Shown here: in pieces, positions 23,773 through 32,680 of the stretch
Layout of the letters: each line of letters opens with the position of its first letter
Position numbering within the stretch: position 1 is the stretch's first letter
Assembly: GCF_900112705.1 (NCBI RefSeq)
Contig: NZ_FOMR01000003.1
Coordinates: 124,001-188,000, forward strand
Origin: Lentibacillus persicus
GTDB lineage: Bacteria; Bacillota; Bacilli; Bacillales; Amphibacillaceae
Direction: 5' to 3'
Length of the DNA stretch: 64,000 nucleotides
The notes under the pieces: generated by a model
Databases searched by the model: none
The model's input: only the letters and a program-made list of their open reading frames with translations
What the model was told of the DNA's origin: nothing
Translations under genes and position numbers: made by a program

Positions 23773-25506
23773 ATGAAAGTGGTAACTGATACAATAGCTC
23801 CAAAAAAAGAGCAGGCCAATATGGCTGACTATGATTCAGCCCGAGCTGACTTTTCCTGGTATGAAGTCGAAAAAGCTTTTTCCTGGCATGAGACAGGAAA
23901 CGTGAACATGGCATATGAAGCGATCGACCGACATGCCGAAACATGGCGCAGGAACAAAGTAGCACTCTACTACAGCGATGATAAACGGGATGAAACATAT
24001 ACATTTCAGGATATGAAGTTTCTGACAAATAAGTTTGGAAATGTACTGCGCAGCATTGGAGCCAAAAAAGGGGACCGGGTCTTCCTATTTCTGCCGCGCT
24101 CACCCGAACTTTATGTGAGCTTATTAGGCACGCTGAAAATCGGGGCTATTACCGGACCATTGTTTGAAGCTTTTATGGAACAGGCCGTCCGCGACCGTCT
24201 CGAGAACAGTGAAGCGAGTGTCTTAATTACGTCTCCTTCACTAATAGACCGGGTTCCGTATAAGGAATTGCCGAATTTGGAAAATATTATTCTTGTCGGG
24301 GACGGGGACGCCCCTGAAGACAAAGGCGACATCACGTTTTTCAGGTATGAACAGGAGATGGAAAAAGCCTCACGCAACTTGGAAATTGAATGGGTTGACC
24401 GGGAAGATGGCATGATTCTCCACTACACATCCGGTTCAACCGGAAAGCCAAAAGGTGTACTGCACGTTCATAACGCCATGGTTCAACAATACCAGACAGC
24501 AAAATGGGTGATGGATCTAAAAGAAGATGACGTTTACTGGTGCACAGCAGACCCCGGATGGGTGACCGGCACATCGTATGGCATTTTCGGGCCGTGGCTG
24601 AATGGCGTATCCAATCTGGTGCGCGGCGGACGCTTCAGTCCGGAAGATTGGTACGGCACGATCGAAAAATATCAGGTATCCGTCTGGCTCAGTGCGCCGA
24701 CCGCCTTTCGAAAGCTGATGGGAGCCGGTGATGAAGCGGTTAAAAAATTTGATCTAAGTTCACTCAGACATATACTGAGTGTCGGCGAACCGTTAAATGC
24801 TGAAGTGATTCATTGGGGCATGGACACCTATAACAGGCGGATCCATGATCATTGGTGGATGACCGAAACAGGCGGCGTGATCATTGCCAATTATCCTGCC
24901 ATGCCAATGAAACCAGGCTCAATGGGCAGACCGTTCCCCGGCGTTCGAGCGGCAATACTGGATGATGAAGGCAATGAACTTGGACCGGGTCAAATGGGCA
25001 AATTATGCATTAAATCCGGATGGCCCTCAATGCTGCGGACCGTCTGGAATAACGAGGAAAGATTTCAAAAATATTTTCCATTTCAAGGTTGGTTTTACTC
25101 CGGAGACCTCGCTTCCAAAGATGAAGACGGCTATTTTTGGTTCGAAGGGCGTGATGATGACGTTATTACCACATCAGGCGAGCGCGTTGGACCATTTGAA
25201 GTTGAGAGTAAACTGGTCGAACACCCATCTGTCGCAGAAGCTGCTGTTATTGGAAAACCGGACCCAGTCCGCGGCCACATTATCAAAGCATTTGTGGCAC
25301 TTAAGGATGGTTATTCAAAAAGTGATGATTTGGAGCAGGAGCTCAGTTCGTTTGTCAAAAAAGGACTCGCTGCGCACGCTGCACCGCGGGAAATTGAAAT
25401 TCGCGACTACCTGCCGAAAACCCGAAGCGGCAAAATCATGCGCCGTGTCTTAAAAGCATGGGAGCTTGATGAGCCGGCAGGGGATCTGTCAACAATGGAA
25501 AAATAA
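23773..25506 (+). CDS. acsA: acetyl-CoA synthetase
   Basis: A 577-residue AMP-forming acetate-CoA ligase of the AcsA type (B. subtilis AcsA is 572 residues). Motifs in order: ATP-binding YTSGSTGKPKGV (about 223), GEPLNAEV, WWMTETGG, YSGDLA, and the hinge and catalytic lysine region LPKTRSGKIMRR near 553, whose lysine is the usual acetylation site. It turns acetate, ATP and CoA into acetyl-CoA. GAGGGGG lies close to the ATG; a GTG two codons later is an alternative. An acetate symporter gene follows, and the cre site lies upstream. Confidence 0.93.
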   Translation: MKVVTDTIAPKKEQANMADYDSARADFSWYEVEKAFSWHETGNVNMAYEAIDRHAETWRRNKVALYYSDDKRDETYTFQDMKFLTNKFGNVLRSIGAKKGDRVFLFLPRSPELYVSLLGTLKIGAITGPLFEAFMEQAVRDRLENSEASVLITSPSLIDRVPYKELPNLENIILVGDGDAPEDKGDITFFRYEQEMEKASRNLEIEWVDREDGMILHYTSGSTGKPKGVLHVHNAMVQQYQTAKWVMDLKEDDVYWCTADPGWVTGTSYGIFGPWLNGVSNLVRGGRFSPEDWYGTIEKYQVSVWLSAPTAFRKLMGAGDEAVKKFDLSSLRHILSVGEPLNAEVIHWGMDTYNRRIHDHWWMTETGGVIIANYPAMPMKPGSMGRPFPGVRAAILDDEGNELGPGQMGKLCIKSGWPSMLRTVWNNEERFQKYFPFQGWFYSGDLASKDEDGYFWFEGRDDDVITTSGERVGPFEVESKLVEHPSVAEAAVIGKPDPVRGHIIKAFVALKDGYSKSDDLEQELSSFVKKGLAAHAAPREIEIRDYLPKTRSGKIMRRVLKAWELDEPAGDLSTMEK

Positions 25507-25537
25507 CATGATCCGGGGTCCTCTTCGTTGGGAACTG

Positions 25538-25574
25538 CCCCATGAAGCGGCACCCCTTCATGTAACATGGGGAG
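25538..25574 (+). promoter_or_regulatory. two mutually exclusive hairpins before the DUF485 gene
   Basis: CATGAAG (25541-25547) can pair with CTTCATG (25556-25562), or CCCCATG (25538-25544) can pair with CATGGGG (25566-25572). Both use the same CATG, so only one can form. The second form hides part of the GGGGAGG ribosome-binding site of the next gene. This could tune translation between acsA and the transporter genes; inferred. Confidence 0.4.
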
Positions 25575-25580
25575 GTTTAT

Positions 25581-25943
25581 ATGAGTACTCTTAATGAATT
25601 TAAAACAGACAGCCAAGCCAATGATACGGTTGACTTTGAAAAAATTGAGCAGAGCGAGCAGTTTAATAGCTTTATCGAAAACAAGAAAAAGTTTGTGATA
25701 CCTTATACGATATTTTTCCTGATATTTTATTTCTTGCTGCCAGTATTGACATCGTATACCACTTTCTTAAACACACCGATAATTGGTCCTATTTCCTGGG
25801 TATGGATTTTTGCTTTTGCCCAGTTTGTGATGACATGGGTGCTGTGTACAATTTACGTCAGAAAAGCAGCCAAATTTGATGAACAGGCGGATCAGATTCT
25901 TAAGGATCAAATTGATAATGGGGATGGAGGGAGAGCCTCATGA
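25581..25943 (+). CDS. DUF485 small membrane partner of acetate symporter
   Basis: A 120-residue protein with a hydrophilic N-terminal half and two membrane helices (about 37-58 and 68-92) typical of DUF485 (YjcH/YwcB). Such proteins are encoded directly before ActP-type symporters and are thought to be accessory subunits. GGGGAGGTTTAT precedes the ATG, and the stop overlaps the symporter ATG by four bases (ATGA), so the two are translationally coupled. The first symporter in this region has no such partner. Confidence 0.87.
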   Translation: MSTLNEFKTDSQANDTVDFEKIEQSEQFNSFIENKKKFVIPYTIFFLIFYFLLPVLTSYTTFLNTPIIGPISWVWIFAFAQFVMTWVLCTIYVRKAAKFDEQADQILKDQIDNGDGGRAS

Positions 25944-27478
25944 GTCCTACAGTCATTGTTCTGTTTTTAATTATCGTTTCCCTGACACTCGGCATCACGT
26001 TCTGGGCTTCCAGACAAACACAGACAACGGGTGACTTTTATACAGCGGGCGGGGGGCTGACCGGCTTTCAAAACGGCCTCGCTATATCAGGTGACTACTT
26101 ATCGGCCGCTTCGTTCCTTGGAATTGCCGGATCGATTGCCCTGTTTGGATTTGACGGCTTCTTTTACAGTATCGGGTTTTTAATTGCTTATCTTGTCGTA
26201 TTATTTTTGGTTGCAGAACCGCTGAGAAATCTTGGCAAATACACCATTGCCGATATGCTTAATGCACGATTTGACGCCAAGAAAATCAGAGGCGCAGCAG
26301 CATTGAGCACGATTACAATCTCATTGTTTTATATGATTGCCCAGCTCGTCGGGGCAGGGGCGCTTATCCAGTTATTGTTTGATATTCCTTATACGATAGC
26401 CGTTCTCATTGTCGGGGTGATGATGACAATTTACGTGTTGTTCGGCGGAATGGTCGCCACCAGCTGGGTCCAGATTGTCAAAGCCGTCCTTCTGATGGCG
26501 GGCATGCTGATTTTGTCATTCCTCGTGCTGTTGCATTTTAATTTTAATATAATGGCGATGTTCGAAGAGGCAAAAACAGCCACATCGCATGGAGCCGATT
26601 ATTTGAACCCGGGCCTCAAATATACAGATCCACTTGATACCATTTCATTGATGCTTGCACTTGTTCTTGGTACAGCCGGACTGCCGCATATTTTAATGCG
26701 CTTTTTCACGGTTAAAGATGCCAGAACAGCCCGCAAATCAGTCGTTACTGCAACATGGATTATCGGTGCGTTCTACGTTCTGACATTGTTCCTCGGGTTC
26801 GGGGCAGCCATTTTTGTCGGTGAAGGAACCATCAGAGAAGCCAACCCCGGCGGAAATATGGCGGCACCACTTCTGGCAGAAGCAATCGGCGGTGAATTCC
26901 TGTTTGCGTTCATTTCCGCTGTGGCCTTTGCGACTATTCTGGCTGTTGTTGCCGGGCTTGTTTTGTCAGGTGCCTCGGCATTCGCGCATGATTTATACGG
27001 ACAAATCATTAAGAAAGGTCAGGCATCTGATAAGCAACAAATGCTGGCAGCACGCTATGCAGCTCTGTCTGTGTCAGTTTTATCGATTGTATTATCGCTG
27101 TTTGCACAGTATCTGAACGTGGCATTTCTTGTCTCGCTCGCTTTCTGTATCGGCGCCAGCGCCAATTTGCCGGTCATTCTTTATACCGTCTATTGGAAGC
27201 GTTTTAACACAACTGGTGCGGTTTCGGCGCTTTTAACCGGGCTGATTTCGGCGCTTGTTCTTGTCTCCATGAGCCCGAGTGTCTTTTCACCGGAAGCAGG
27301 GGCGGCATTATTTGTCGGGGAGCCGATCTTCCCGCTCAGCAACCCGGCGCTTGTCTCAGTACCACTAGGCTTTCTTGGCGGGTACCTTGGCACTATACTC
27401 TCCGGCAAAGCAGACTCGAAACGCTATGCTGAAGTTAAGGTTAAAGCACACACAGGCTACCGCGACACAGGAAGTTAA
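25940..27478 (+). CDS. cation/acetate symporter, ActP/YwcA-like (second copy)
   Basis: A 512-residue SSS-family carrier, clearly paralogous to 19393-20934. It shares AISGDYLSAASFLG near residue 48, GTAGLPHILMRFFTV around 237 and the same C-terminal helices. With DUF485 and acsA in one transcription unit it most likely brings in acetate for activation. GGAGGGAGAGCC lies before the ATG inside the DUF485 gene. A strong terminator follows, so the unit acsA-DUF485-symporter is closed. Confidence 0.9.
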   Translation: MSPTVIVLFLIIVSLTLGITFWASRQTQTTGDFYTAGGGLTGFQNGLAISGDYLSAASFLGIAGSIALFGFDGFFYSIGFLIAYLVVLFLVAEPLRNLGKYTIADMLNARFDAKKIRGAAALSTITISLFYMIAQLVGAGALIQLLFDIPYTIAVLIVGVMMTIYVLFGGMVATSWVQIVKAVLLMAGMLILSFLVLLHFNFNIMAMFEEAKTATSHGADYLNPGLKYTDPLDTISLMLALVLGTAGLPHILMRFFTVKDARTARKSVVTATWIIGAFYVLTLFLGFGAAIFVGEGTIREANPGGNMAAPLLAEAIGGEFLFAFISAVAFATILAVVAGLVLSGASAFAHDLYGQIIKKGQASDKQQMLAARYAALSVSVLSIVLSLFAQYLNVAFLVSLAFCIGASANLPVILYTVYWKRFNTTGAVSALLTGLISALVLVSMSPSVFSPEAGAALFVGEPIFPLSNPALVSVPLGFLGGYLGTILSGKADSKRYAEVKVKAHTGYRDTGS

Positions 27479-27490
27479 ACGGTTGATAAT

Positions 27491-27523
27491 AGCGGCTGCT
27501 GAATTAGCAGCCGCTTTTTATTT
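27491..27523 (+). terminator. intrinsic terminator of the acetate operon
   Basis: AGCGGCTGCT (27491-27500) pairs perfectly with AGCAGCCGCT around the loop GAATT and is followed by TTTTATTT. Confidence 0.92.
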
Positions 27524-27599
27524 GTGCTACTATCTGATACAGTCGTGCAGAATATTATTGGCCTCAAGGTATTAGTCACACGGTGCTATCGTGTCACTC

Positions 27600-28859
27600 C
27601 TATGGCGCTTCCTTCATTTCTTTTTGTTCCTTTTCCCGATGCGACATATCTTTGAATTCATCCTCTACCGTTCGATTCCTGCCGGCGCCATAACCGACAA
27701 TCGCCATAAGCACTGACACAATCAACAGTACAATGAGCGGTGTCTGCCAGCCTGAAGTAACATCATTTAATGAACCGATCATAATCGGCCCCAAGGCAGC
27801 CAGAAAATAGCCGAGTGCCTGGGCCATACCAGATAACTCTGCCGCTTGCCGTGCGTCTCCAGTCCGCATTCCTAAAAACGAAAGGGCTAATGGAAACAGT
27901 GCACCAGTGGCGATGCCGAGTAATGTGACACTTACTGTCATCATGACGAGGGACTGGCCAATGAGCAGGCCGGCAGACCCTACTGCCGCTAAGAGACAGA
28001 TACCAGCTGTCAAAACGCTTTGCGATTTAAGCTTTCCGGCAACAATAGGCAATAGGCTTGCCGGCAACCCGATAAATTGTGCATACGACAGCATCCAACC
28101 CGCCGTGCCACTGCTTGCACCATAATCCTGGACGATCGCCGGGAGCCACGCGATGATGACGTAGTATAAAAATGCCTGTAAGCCAAGAAATACAGCAACT
28201 TCCCAAGCGAGCCTCGACTTCCACATACGCACGTCACTGGCTGCAATGTAATGCACACTCACTTCGTTTGCAGCCTCTCGCCGTTTGACAAAGTAAAACC
28301 AAATGCCAGCACCAGCAAGCGCCGGAATTGCCCAGACGGCCAGCGACCATTCCCAGCCGAGACCGGCGCGATTTGCCAGCGGAACACTGACACCAGAGGC
28401 AAGGGCAGCCATAAGACCCATGGCAACTGAATAAACACTTGTCATAAGCGGCACACGGTTCGGAAACCTTTCTTTTATAACACCGGGCAATAATACATTC
28501 GAAACCGCTATCCCCAGACCAATCAGTAATGTGCCACCAAAAAGAAAAAACGGCATCGGCACAGAACGGGCCAATATGCCAATAAAAAGTACGACCATAC
28601 CGTTAATCAGCACAATTTCATTGGAATACCGGTTTCCCAGTTTAGGAGCAACCGGAGACATAACCGCGAAAGCCACAAGCGGCAGACTGGTTAAAATTCC
28701 CAAACTCCAGCTGGAAAGACTAAGGTCATCCCCGATAACGTTCGCCAGCGGACCAACAGATGTAATGGCTGCACGCAGGTTAAAGGCAATAATTATGATG
28801 CCCGCTACAAGCAATATTTGATTATAGCGTTTTAAATCTTCAAACTGATAGATCCCCAT
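27600..28859 (-). CDS. CynX/NimT-type MFS transporter
   Basis: A 419-residue major facilitator with 12 helices. The conserved opening of the CynX/NimT (YycB) subfamily is visible: IIIIAFNLRAAITSVGPL near residue 22, then LGILTSLPLVAF. A charged tail ends the protein (DMSHREKEQKEMKEAP). Members export or import small anions or drugs (cyanate, nitroimidazoles); the substrate here is unknown. It converges with the acetate operon. The upstream region to 29251 contains no intact gene. Confidence 0.85.
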   Translation of the reverse strand: MGIYQFEDLKRYNQILLVAGIIIIAFNLRAAITSVGPLANVIGDDLSLSSWSLGILTSLPLVAFAVMSPVAPKLGNRYSNEIVLINGMVVLFIGILARSVPMPFFLFGGTLLIGLGIAVSNVLLPGVIKERFPNRVPLMTSVYSVAMGLMAALASGVSVPLANRAGLGWEWSLAVWAIPALAGAGIWFYFVKRREAANEVSVHYIAASDVRMWKSRLAWEVAVFLGLQAFLYYVIIAWLPAIVQDYGASSGTAGWMLSYAQFIGLPASLLPIVAGKLKSQSVLTAGICLLAAVGSAGLLIGQSLVMMTVSVTLLGIATGALFPLALSFLGMRTGDARQAAELSGMAQALGYFLAALGPIMIGSLNDVTSGWQTPLIVLLIVSVLMAIVGYGAGRNRTVEDEFKDMSHREKEQKEMKEAP

Positions 28860-29054
28860 AAAAAATGATGCTCCTTCCTCTTAACAGATTCCGCATGCAT
28901 CATATAATACACTCATGCTATTATTGACAACATTACTATTCCTTCAGTTCGGCCGATCCAAACAAATTCTAACATACTGTCCGTTGAATACCTCCATACA
29001 GGGGGGATATTTTGTTTGAACGAGAGGATTGATGGATCGGGGATTTTATTTTAT

Positions 29055-29096
29055 GAAAAAACCGGGCAGGAGACCTGAATGTTTCTCACTGCCCGA
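29055..29096 (-). terminator. terminator downstream of the SDR remnant
   Basis: On the minus strand CGGGCAGTGAGAAAC pairs with GTCTCCTGCCCG (imperfect inside) and is followed by six T residues. It lies 19 bases past the SDR remnant stop and now probably ends the upstream glutamate-synthase-like transcript. Confidence 0.8.
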
Positions 29097-29114
29097 GATC
29101 TTTAATGCCTGATA

Positions 29115-29215
29115 TTAATATTTATACGATTGGCCGCCATCAATTGGAATAACAGCCGCTTGATAAAACCGGCTTCCGACTCATCATGAACCCTCTTGAA
29201 CGGATTTTTGTTCTG
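29115..29215 (-). pseudogene. C-terminal remnant of a short-chain dehydrogenase gene
   Basis: On the minus strand the last codons before TAA (29117..29115) read AAVIPIDGGQSYKY, the usual C-terminal end of SDR enzymes (glucose 1-dehydrogenase or 3-oxoacyl-ACP reductase type). Just upstream, in another frame, HDESEAGFI continues the same family pattern. There is thus a frameshift, and everything before about 29215 is lost. The old terminator of the gene is still in place. Confidence 0.65.
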
Positions 29216-29251
29216 CTGTTATTTTCCCAATTCAAGTGTTAATTCAAACTT

Positions 29252-30865
29252 TCACGCATTCATCGACCCGTCTCCACCGGGCTGAATCATCGACTGATAG
29301 ATGTCATCAAGCGACCATGTTTTGCCTTTTTCATCTTTATAAACGACATGTTCACGTTTAAAATGCAATGGTGACTCCAGCCCGGCTGCCGCTGCAACGC
29401 GATACAAGCCTTTGCGCATAGAGATCAGGTAATTAGCGGTGCGGTGTTTCTTTTCATCAACGACGAGGGCGTTCTGAAGGTCCGGATCAGTTGTTGCCAC
29501 GCCGACCGGACAGCCGTTGGAGTGGCATTCCAGCGTCTGGATGCATCCAACTGTAATCATAAACGCCCGGGCAATGTTGACGAGATCAGCACCCATGGCC
29601 AGGGCTATTGCTACCCGATCAGGCGAATACAGCTTGCCTGAAGCAATAAGCTTCACCCGATCCCGGACACCATGTTTCTTTAATGCGTTATCCACTAACG
29701 GCAGCGCAGACCTGATCGGCAATCCGACACTGTCGGTCAGCTCCTGATACGACGCGCCTGTTCCGCCTTCGCTGCCGTCAATTGTAATAAAATCAGGTCC
29801 TTTACCGGTATCCCGTATCGCTTTTGCCAAATCTTCTGCTTCAAAGTGACTCCCCACCACGATTTTCATGCCAACCGGCTTTCCGGAATGTTCCCGCACG
29901 CGTTCAATAAAATCAAACAGCGAGGGAAAGTCATTGAACTCCGGAAAACGATTCGGGCTGTCAATGGACGTATACGGCTCAACCATACGAATCCGGGCAA
30001 TTTCTTCGTTCACTTTTTCAGCATCAACATGACCACCACGTGTTTTTGCACCTTGGCCTAGTTTTACTTCAAACGCCTTCAGCTGTGGTATCTCACTTTT
30101 TTCCTTCAACTCATCCCAATTGAAATTCCCTTCCTTGTCCCTGAGGCCGAACATACCGGGGCCAATTTGCATAATCAAGTCTGCGCCGCCTTTTAAGTGA
30201 TAATCAGACAGACCGCCTTCACCTGTATTCATCCACGTGCCTTTTGCAATGCCAAGCCCTTCAGACAAAGCGGTGATCGCCCGCTCACCAAGCGATCCGT
30301 AACTCATTGCCGACATGCCGATCTGTCCGCGGAGTTTAAACGGCTCTCTGCAATTTTCACCAATGACAATTGCATCTTCCTCATCAAGCAAATAAACCGG
30401 TGACGTTTCTTCTTCCAAATGTTCTTTCCTTTGTGTAAACAACGGGTCTTTTATTAATAAATAGCGATTCGTCGTTACTTTTGATTCCTTGTCCATTTTT
30501 AATTCCGCAGTTAGCTTCGGAAACATGCTATTTCGGATATAGTAGCCTTCTTTTTCAAAATCGCGCTGCGAACCGAAGCCTTCAACATCACGCTTATATT
30601 TCGCTTTTTTCACGATATGGCCGTACTCTTCCCGCGAAATCGGCTTGCTTTCCCTGTCATTATTAAAGAAATACTGACGGAGCTCCGGACCGATTTTTTC
30701 AAAAAAATACCGTGCCCGCCCGACTACCGGATAGTTGCGGAGCACCGGGTGCTGACGCTGCGTACGATCGACAAAATATATGTATGCGCCAGTTACCATA
30801 AGGATTAGCACAATTAGCGAAACAACAACAAATCCAATTACTGTCATGATATCTGCAATATTCAC
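29252..30865 (-). CDS. FMN-binding glutamate synthase-like protein (YerD type)
   Basis: About 537 residues. An N-terminal membrane helix (about 5-28) is followed by the FMN/Fe-S TIM barrel of the glutamate synthase large-subunit family, with GMSAMSYGSLGERA, DGSEGGTGASYQELTDSVG and the cysteine cluster CIQTLECHSNGCPVGVAT. It lacks the glutaminase domain, so it is not a full GltB. The role of these stand-alone YerD-like proteins is not settled. The start is GTG 30865, nine bases after AAAGGTGGGG; another GTG at 30880 is too close to that site. Confidence 0.85.
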   Translation of the reverse strand: MNIADIMTVIGFVVVSLIVLILMVTGAYIYFVDRTQRQHPVLRNYPVVGRARYFFEKIGPELRQYFFNNDRESKPISREEYGHIVKKAKYKRDVEGFGSQRDFEKEGYYIRNSMFPKLTAELKMDKESKVTTNRYLLIKDPLFTQRKEHLEEETSPVYLLDEEDAIVIGENCREPFKLRGQIGMSAMSYGSLGERAITALSEGLGIAKGTWMNTGEGGLSDYHLKGGADLIMQIGPGMFGLRDKEGNFNWDELKEKSEIPQLKAFEVKLGQGAKTRGGHVDAEKVNEEIARIRMVEPYTSIDSPNRFPEFNDFPSLFDFIERVREHSGKPVGMKIVVGSHFEAEDLAKAIRDTGKGPDFITIDGSEGGTGASYQELTDSVGLPIRSALPLVDNALKKHGVRDRVKLIASGKLYSPDRVAIALAMGADLVNIARAFMITVGCIQTLECHSNGCPVGVATTDPDLQNALVVDEKKHRTANYLISMRKGLYRVAAAAGLESPLHFKREHVVYKDEKGKTWSLDDIYQSMIQPGGDGSMNA

Positions 30866-30951
30866 GTGTGTGGTCCCCACCTTTAATAAGACTTTATAAA
30901 AGTAGGGTGTGTTATTCAGTGGAAAATATCCACGGAAGGAGGAGAAGCATT

Positions 30952-31006
30952 ATGAAAATTATGAAGGCAGCAATGATTTAACTCACTGCTGCCTGCTTAA
31001 ATTTTT
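30952..31006 (+). other. possible micro-gene: nine-codon frame, strong RBS and terminator
   Basis: GGAAGGAGGAG lies seven bases before an ATG at 30952 that encodes only MKIMKAAMI before TAA (30979-30981). A hairpin follows at once, GGCAGCA (30966-30972) with TGCTGCC (30987-30993), then a T-rich run ending near 31006. No real gene is on this strand nearby. It could be a tiny peptide, a leader or a small RNA; equally it may be chance. Confidence 0.25.
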
Positions 31007-31309
31007 CACTTCTGATTCAACTTTGAATACGCGATTGTTCAGTACATCGGTCTTATCATCAAAATGATCAATTATTTTTTCAGTATAGTCACCTACACTG
31101 GCGACCAAATTTTTTTGAAGTCTTTCCTGGCCGTCTTCAATCCTCTTCTGCCCCTGTTTCAAATCGGTTATATCTGTTTGTAAATCAGTTATGTCTGTAC
31201 GCATATCCGTTATATCTGTACGTATATCCGTTATATCTGTTCTTACGCCATCTAAACCCGTGCGTAATCCCTTTAATTCACTTAAAATCTGGTTTAACGT
31301 TTCATCCAT
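30983..31309 (-). CDS. coiled-coil protein with seven-residue repeats
   Basis: A 108-residue soluble protein. Residues about 18-52 are a perfect run of heptads of the type (T)DITDxR/xxT: DGVRTDITDIRTDITD is followed by MRTDITD, LQTDITD and LKQG. A second coiled-coil segment (about 55-105) follows. At the DNA level the heptads are 21-base tandem repeats (about 31160-31250). CGAGGGGGGAGCCCG precedes the ATG. The family resembles small 'DUF4083/coiled-coil' Firmicutes proteins, but I cannot name a function. Array 3 starts about 70 bases upstream. Confidence 0.75.
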   Translation of the reverse strand: MDETLNQILSELKGLRTGLDGVRTDITDIRTDITDMRTDITDLQTDITDLKQGQKRIEDGQERLQKNLVASVGDYTEKIIDHFDDKTDVLNNRVFKVESEVKNLSRQQ

Positions 31310-31381
31310 CGGGCTCCCCCCTCGTTTAGGCTATTATACCACCGGAGGACAGCAAACACACGTAATTACTGTCACCGCATT

Positions 31382-31474
31382 CAACGCGTAAATCCATGAA
31401 AAACTACAGCGATTATCCGTCTATCTATAGCGATGCGCTGAAAACTACAGCGATTTCTCACGAATCTACAGCGT
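31382..31474. repeat. intergenic array 3: four to five units with a 20-21 bp period
   Basis: CTACAGCG-type words begin at 31404, 31425 (CTATAGCG), 31445 and 31466, with a decayed one near 31382; the steps are 20-22 bases. The array lies between the coiled-coil gene and the GNAT gene and ends 20 bases from the GNAT stop codon (31494, minus strand). Confidence 0.8.
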
Positions 31475-31493
31475 AAATAACCATACTCGCGCA

Positions 31494-31988
31494 TTAGTTC
31501 AGCTTGTACATATAATACTCATTTGCAGGCTGCCCATCGATCATCAGTGAATGGATTTTTTCACCTTCAATCTGAAAACCCATTTTCTGATAGAGATTGA
31601 TCGCTTTCTCATTGTCTTTAATGACTGTCAGCTCCAGCCTTGAAATACCCATTTCGTTTGCCCATTCATATACTCTCTCAATCAATGATGTTGCAATCCC
31701 CTGACCATAAAATGCATCATGAACACCCAGCGCAATGTATGCCGAATGCTTGTTCCGTTTCATTTTGCCGCCAAACGCAGCGATGAAGCCGGCGAGAGTA
31801 CCAGCCGATTCAGCCACGAAAAAAGCCGACCGCTCTTCAGATAAAACCTTTTCGATAGCCTCTTTTTGCTGATCAACTGTTGTATTTCGTTCACCGGGTT
31901 CATGCAGCATGAAACCTGACGCATCAACACGTTTGTTCAGTTCTAGAAATTCTTTTGCATCGTTTGATTCGATTGGTCTAATCATCAT
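31494..31988 (-). CDS. GNAT family N-acetyltransferase
   Basis: A 164-residue acetyltransferase. The acetyl-CoA-binding motif A reads LGVHDAFYGQGIATSLIERV (about 88-107), followed by LELTVIKDNEKAINLYQKMGF, the typical beta-4/beta-5 part. The acceptor substrate is unknown (amino acid, antibiotic or protein N-terminus). AGGAG lies nine bases before the first of two ATG codons. No usual terminator follows; instead array 3 begins 20 bases after the stop. Confidence 0.85.
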   Translation of the reverse strand: MMIRPIESNDAKEFLELNKRVDASGFMLHEPGERNTTVDQQKEAIEKVLSEERSAFFVAESAGTLAGFIAAFGGKMKRNKHSAYIALGVHDAFYGQGIATSLIERVYEWANEMGISRLELTVIKDNEKAINLYQKMGFQIEGEKIHSLMIDGQPANEYYMYKLN

Positions 31989-32006
31989 CGTTCTTCGCTC
32001 CTGTTT

Positions 32007-32552
32007 TCAGCCGCCCATTAGCTTCTCGGGCTGGATGGGCTCACTCTGCTCGCCGTCATGATTCTCTTTGCTTTTTTCTAAAAATCGATAGTCATAATCG
32101 CGCGTTCCTTCCAGTTCAGCTATTGCCATCGGGTAAGTTAAAGCTTGCGTGTTAATGCTGCCTTCTTCCGGTTCGATGGTATGGTATGTGACGTGCACCG
32201 TTCCCTTATCAGCCTTGGATTCCGGTGAAATTATTTTTTCAAGCTGCATTGAATCAATTGTGACGGAAAAGCCGCCGGTTGATTTCTGTCCAAGCATGAT
32301 AATTACGTACGTTTTACTATCAGCGTGAGAAACTTTCTTCGCTTCTTCTTTCCTGTTTTTTTCAATCCACGTTTGGACACTTTCGGGCGCTTCACCAGGA
32401 TTAATCGACTTAAATGAAAGGTCTGATTTTTCCTTCGTGATCGGTCCTTCTTCACGCATCGTGTCATCCTCCGTTGTTCCTGGCGCACAGCCAGTTAATA
32501 ATAGGGCTGACAAAACAATTAGCATGATAAAATCCATAACATTTCGTGTCAT
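32007..32552 (-). CDS. lipoprotein with PrcB C-terminal (protease-inhibitor-like) domain
   Basis: A 181-residue exported lipoprotein. The signal peptide is hydrophobic (MDFIMLIVLSALLLTGC) with lipobox LLTG-Cys22. After a polar linker the domain around residues 80-170 carries YVIIMLGQKSTGGFSVTI and a later ALTYPMAIAEL, the pattern of the PrcB_C domain, which in some bacteria binds or inhibits an extracytoplasmic protease. It would sit on the outer face of the membrane. The start behind AGGGG is clear. The GNAT gene follows 18 bases later on the same strand. Confidence 0.78.
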   Translation of the reverse strand: MTRNVMDFIMLIVLSALLLTGCAPGTTEDDTMREEGPITKEKSDLSFKSINPGEAPESVQTWIEKNRKEEAKKVSHADSKTYVIIMLGQKSTGGFSVTIDSMQLEKIISPESKADKGTVHVTYHTIEPEEGSINTQALTYPMAIAELEGTRDYDYRFLEKSKENHDGEQSEPIQPEKLMGG

Positions 32553-32680
32553 AGTTGGAAGCCCCTTTTCAGCTATACTACTTGCTTCAGCTGAATTCTG
32601 TGAATCCTTTCTTTCATCTCACTCAGTTATAACGCTGGTAATCATTCGTATGATATGTATCCCTTCTTTTACTACCATTG

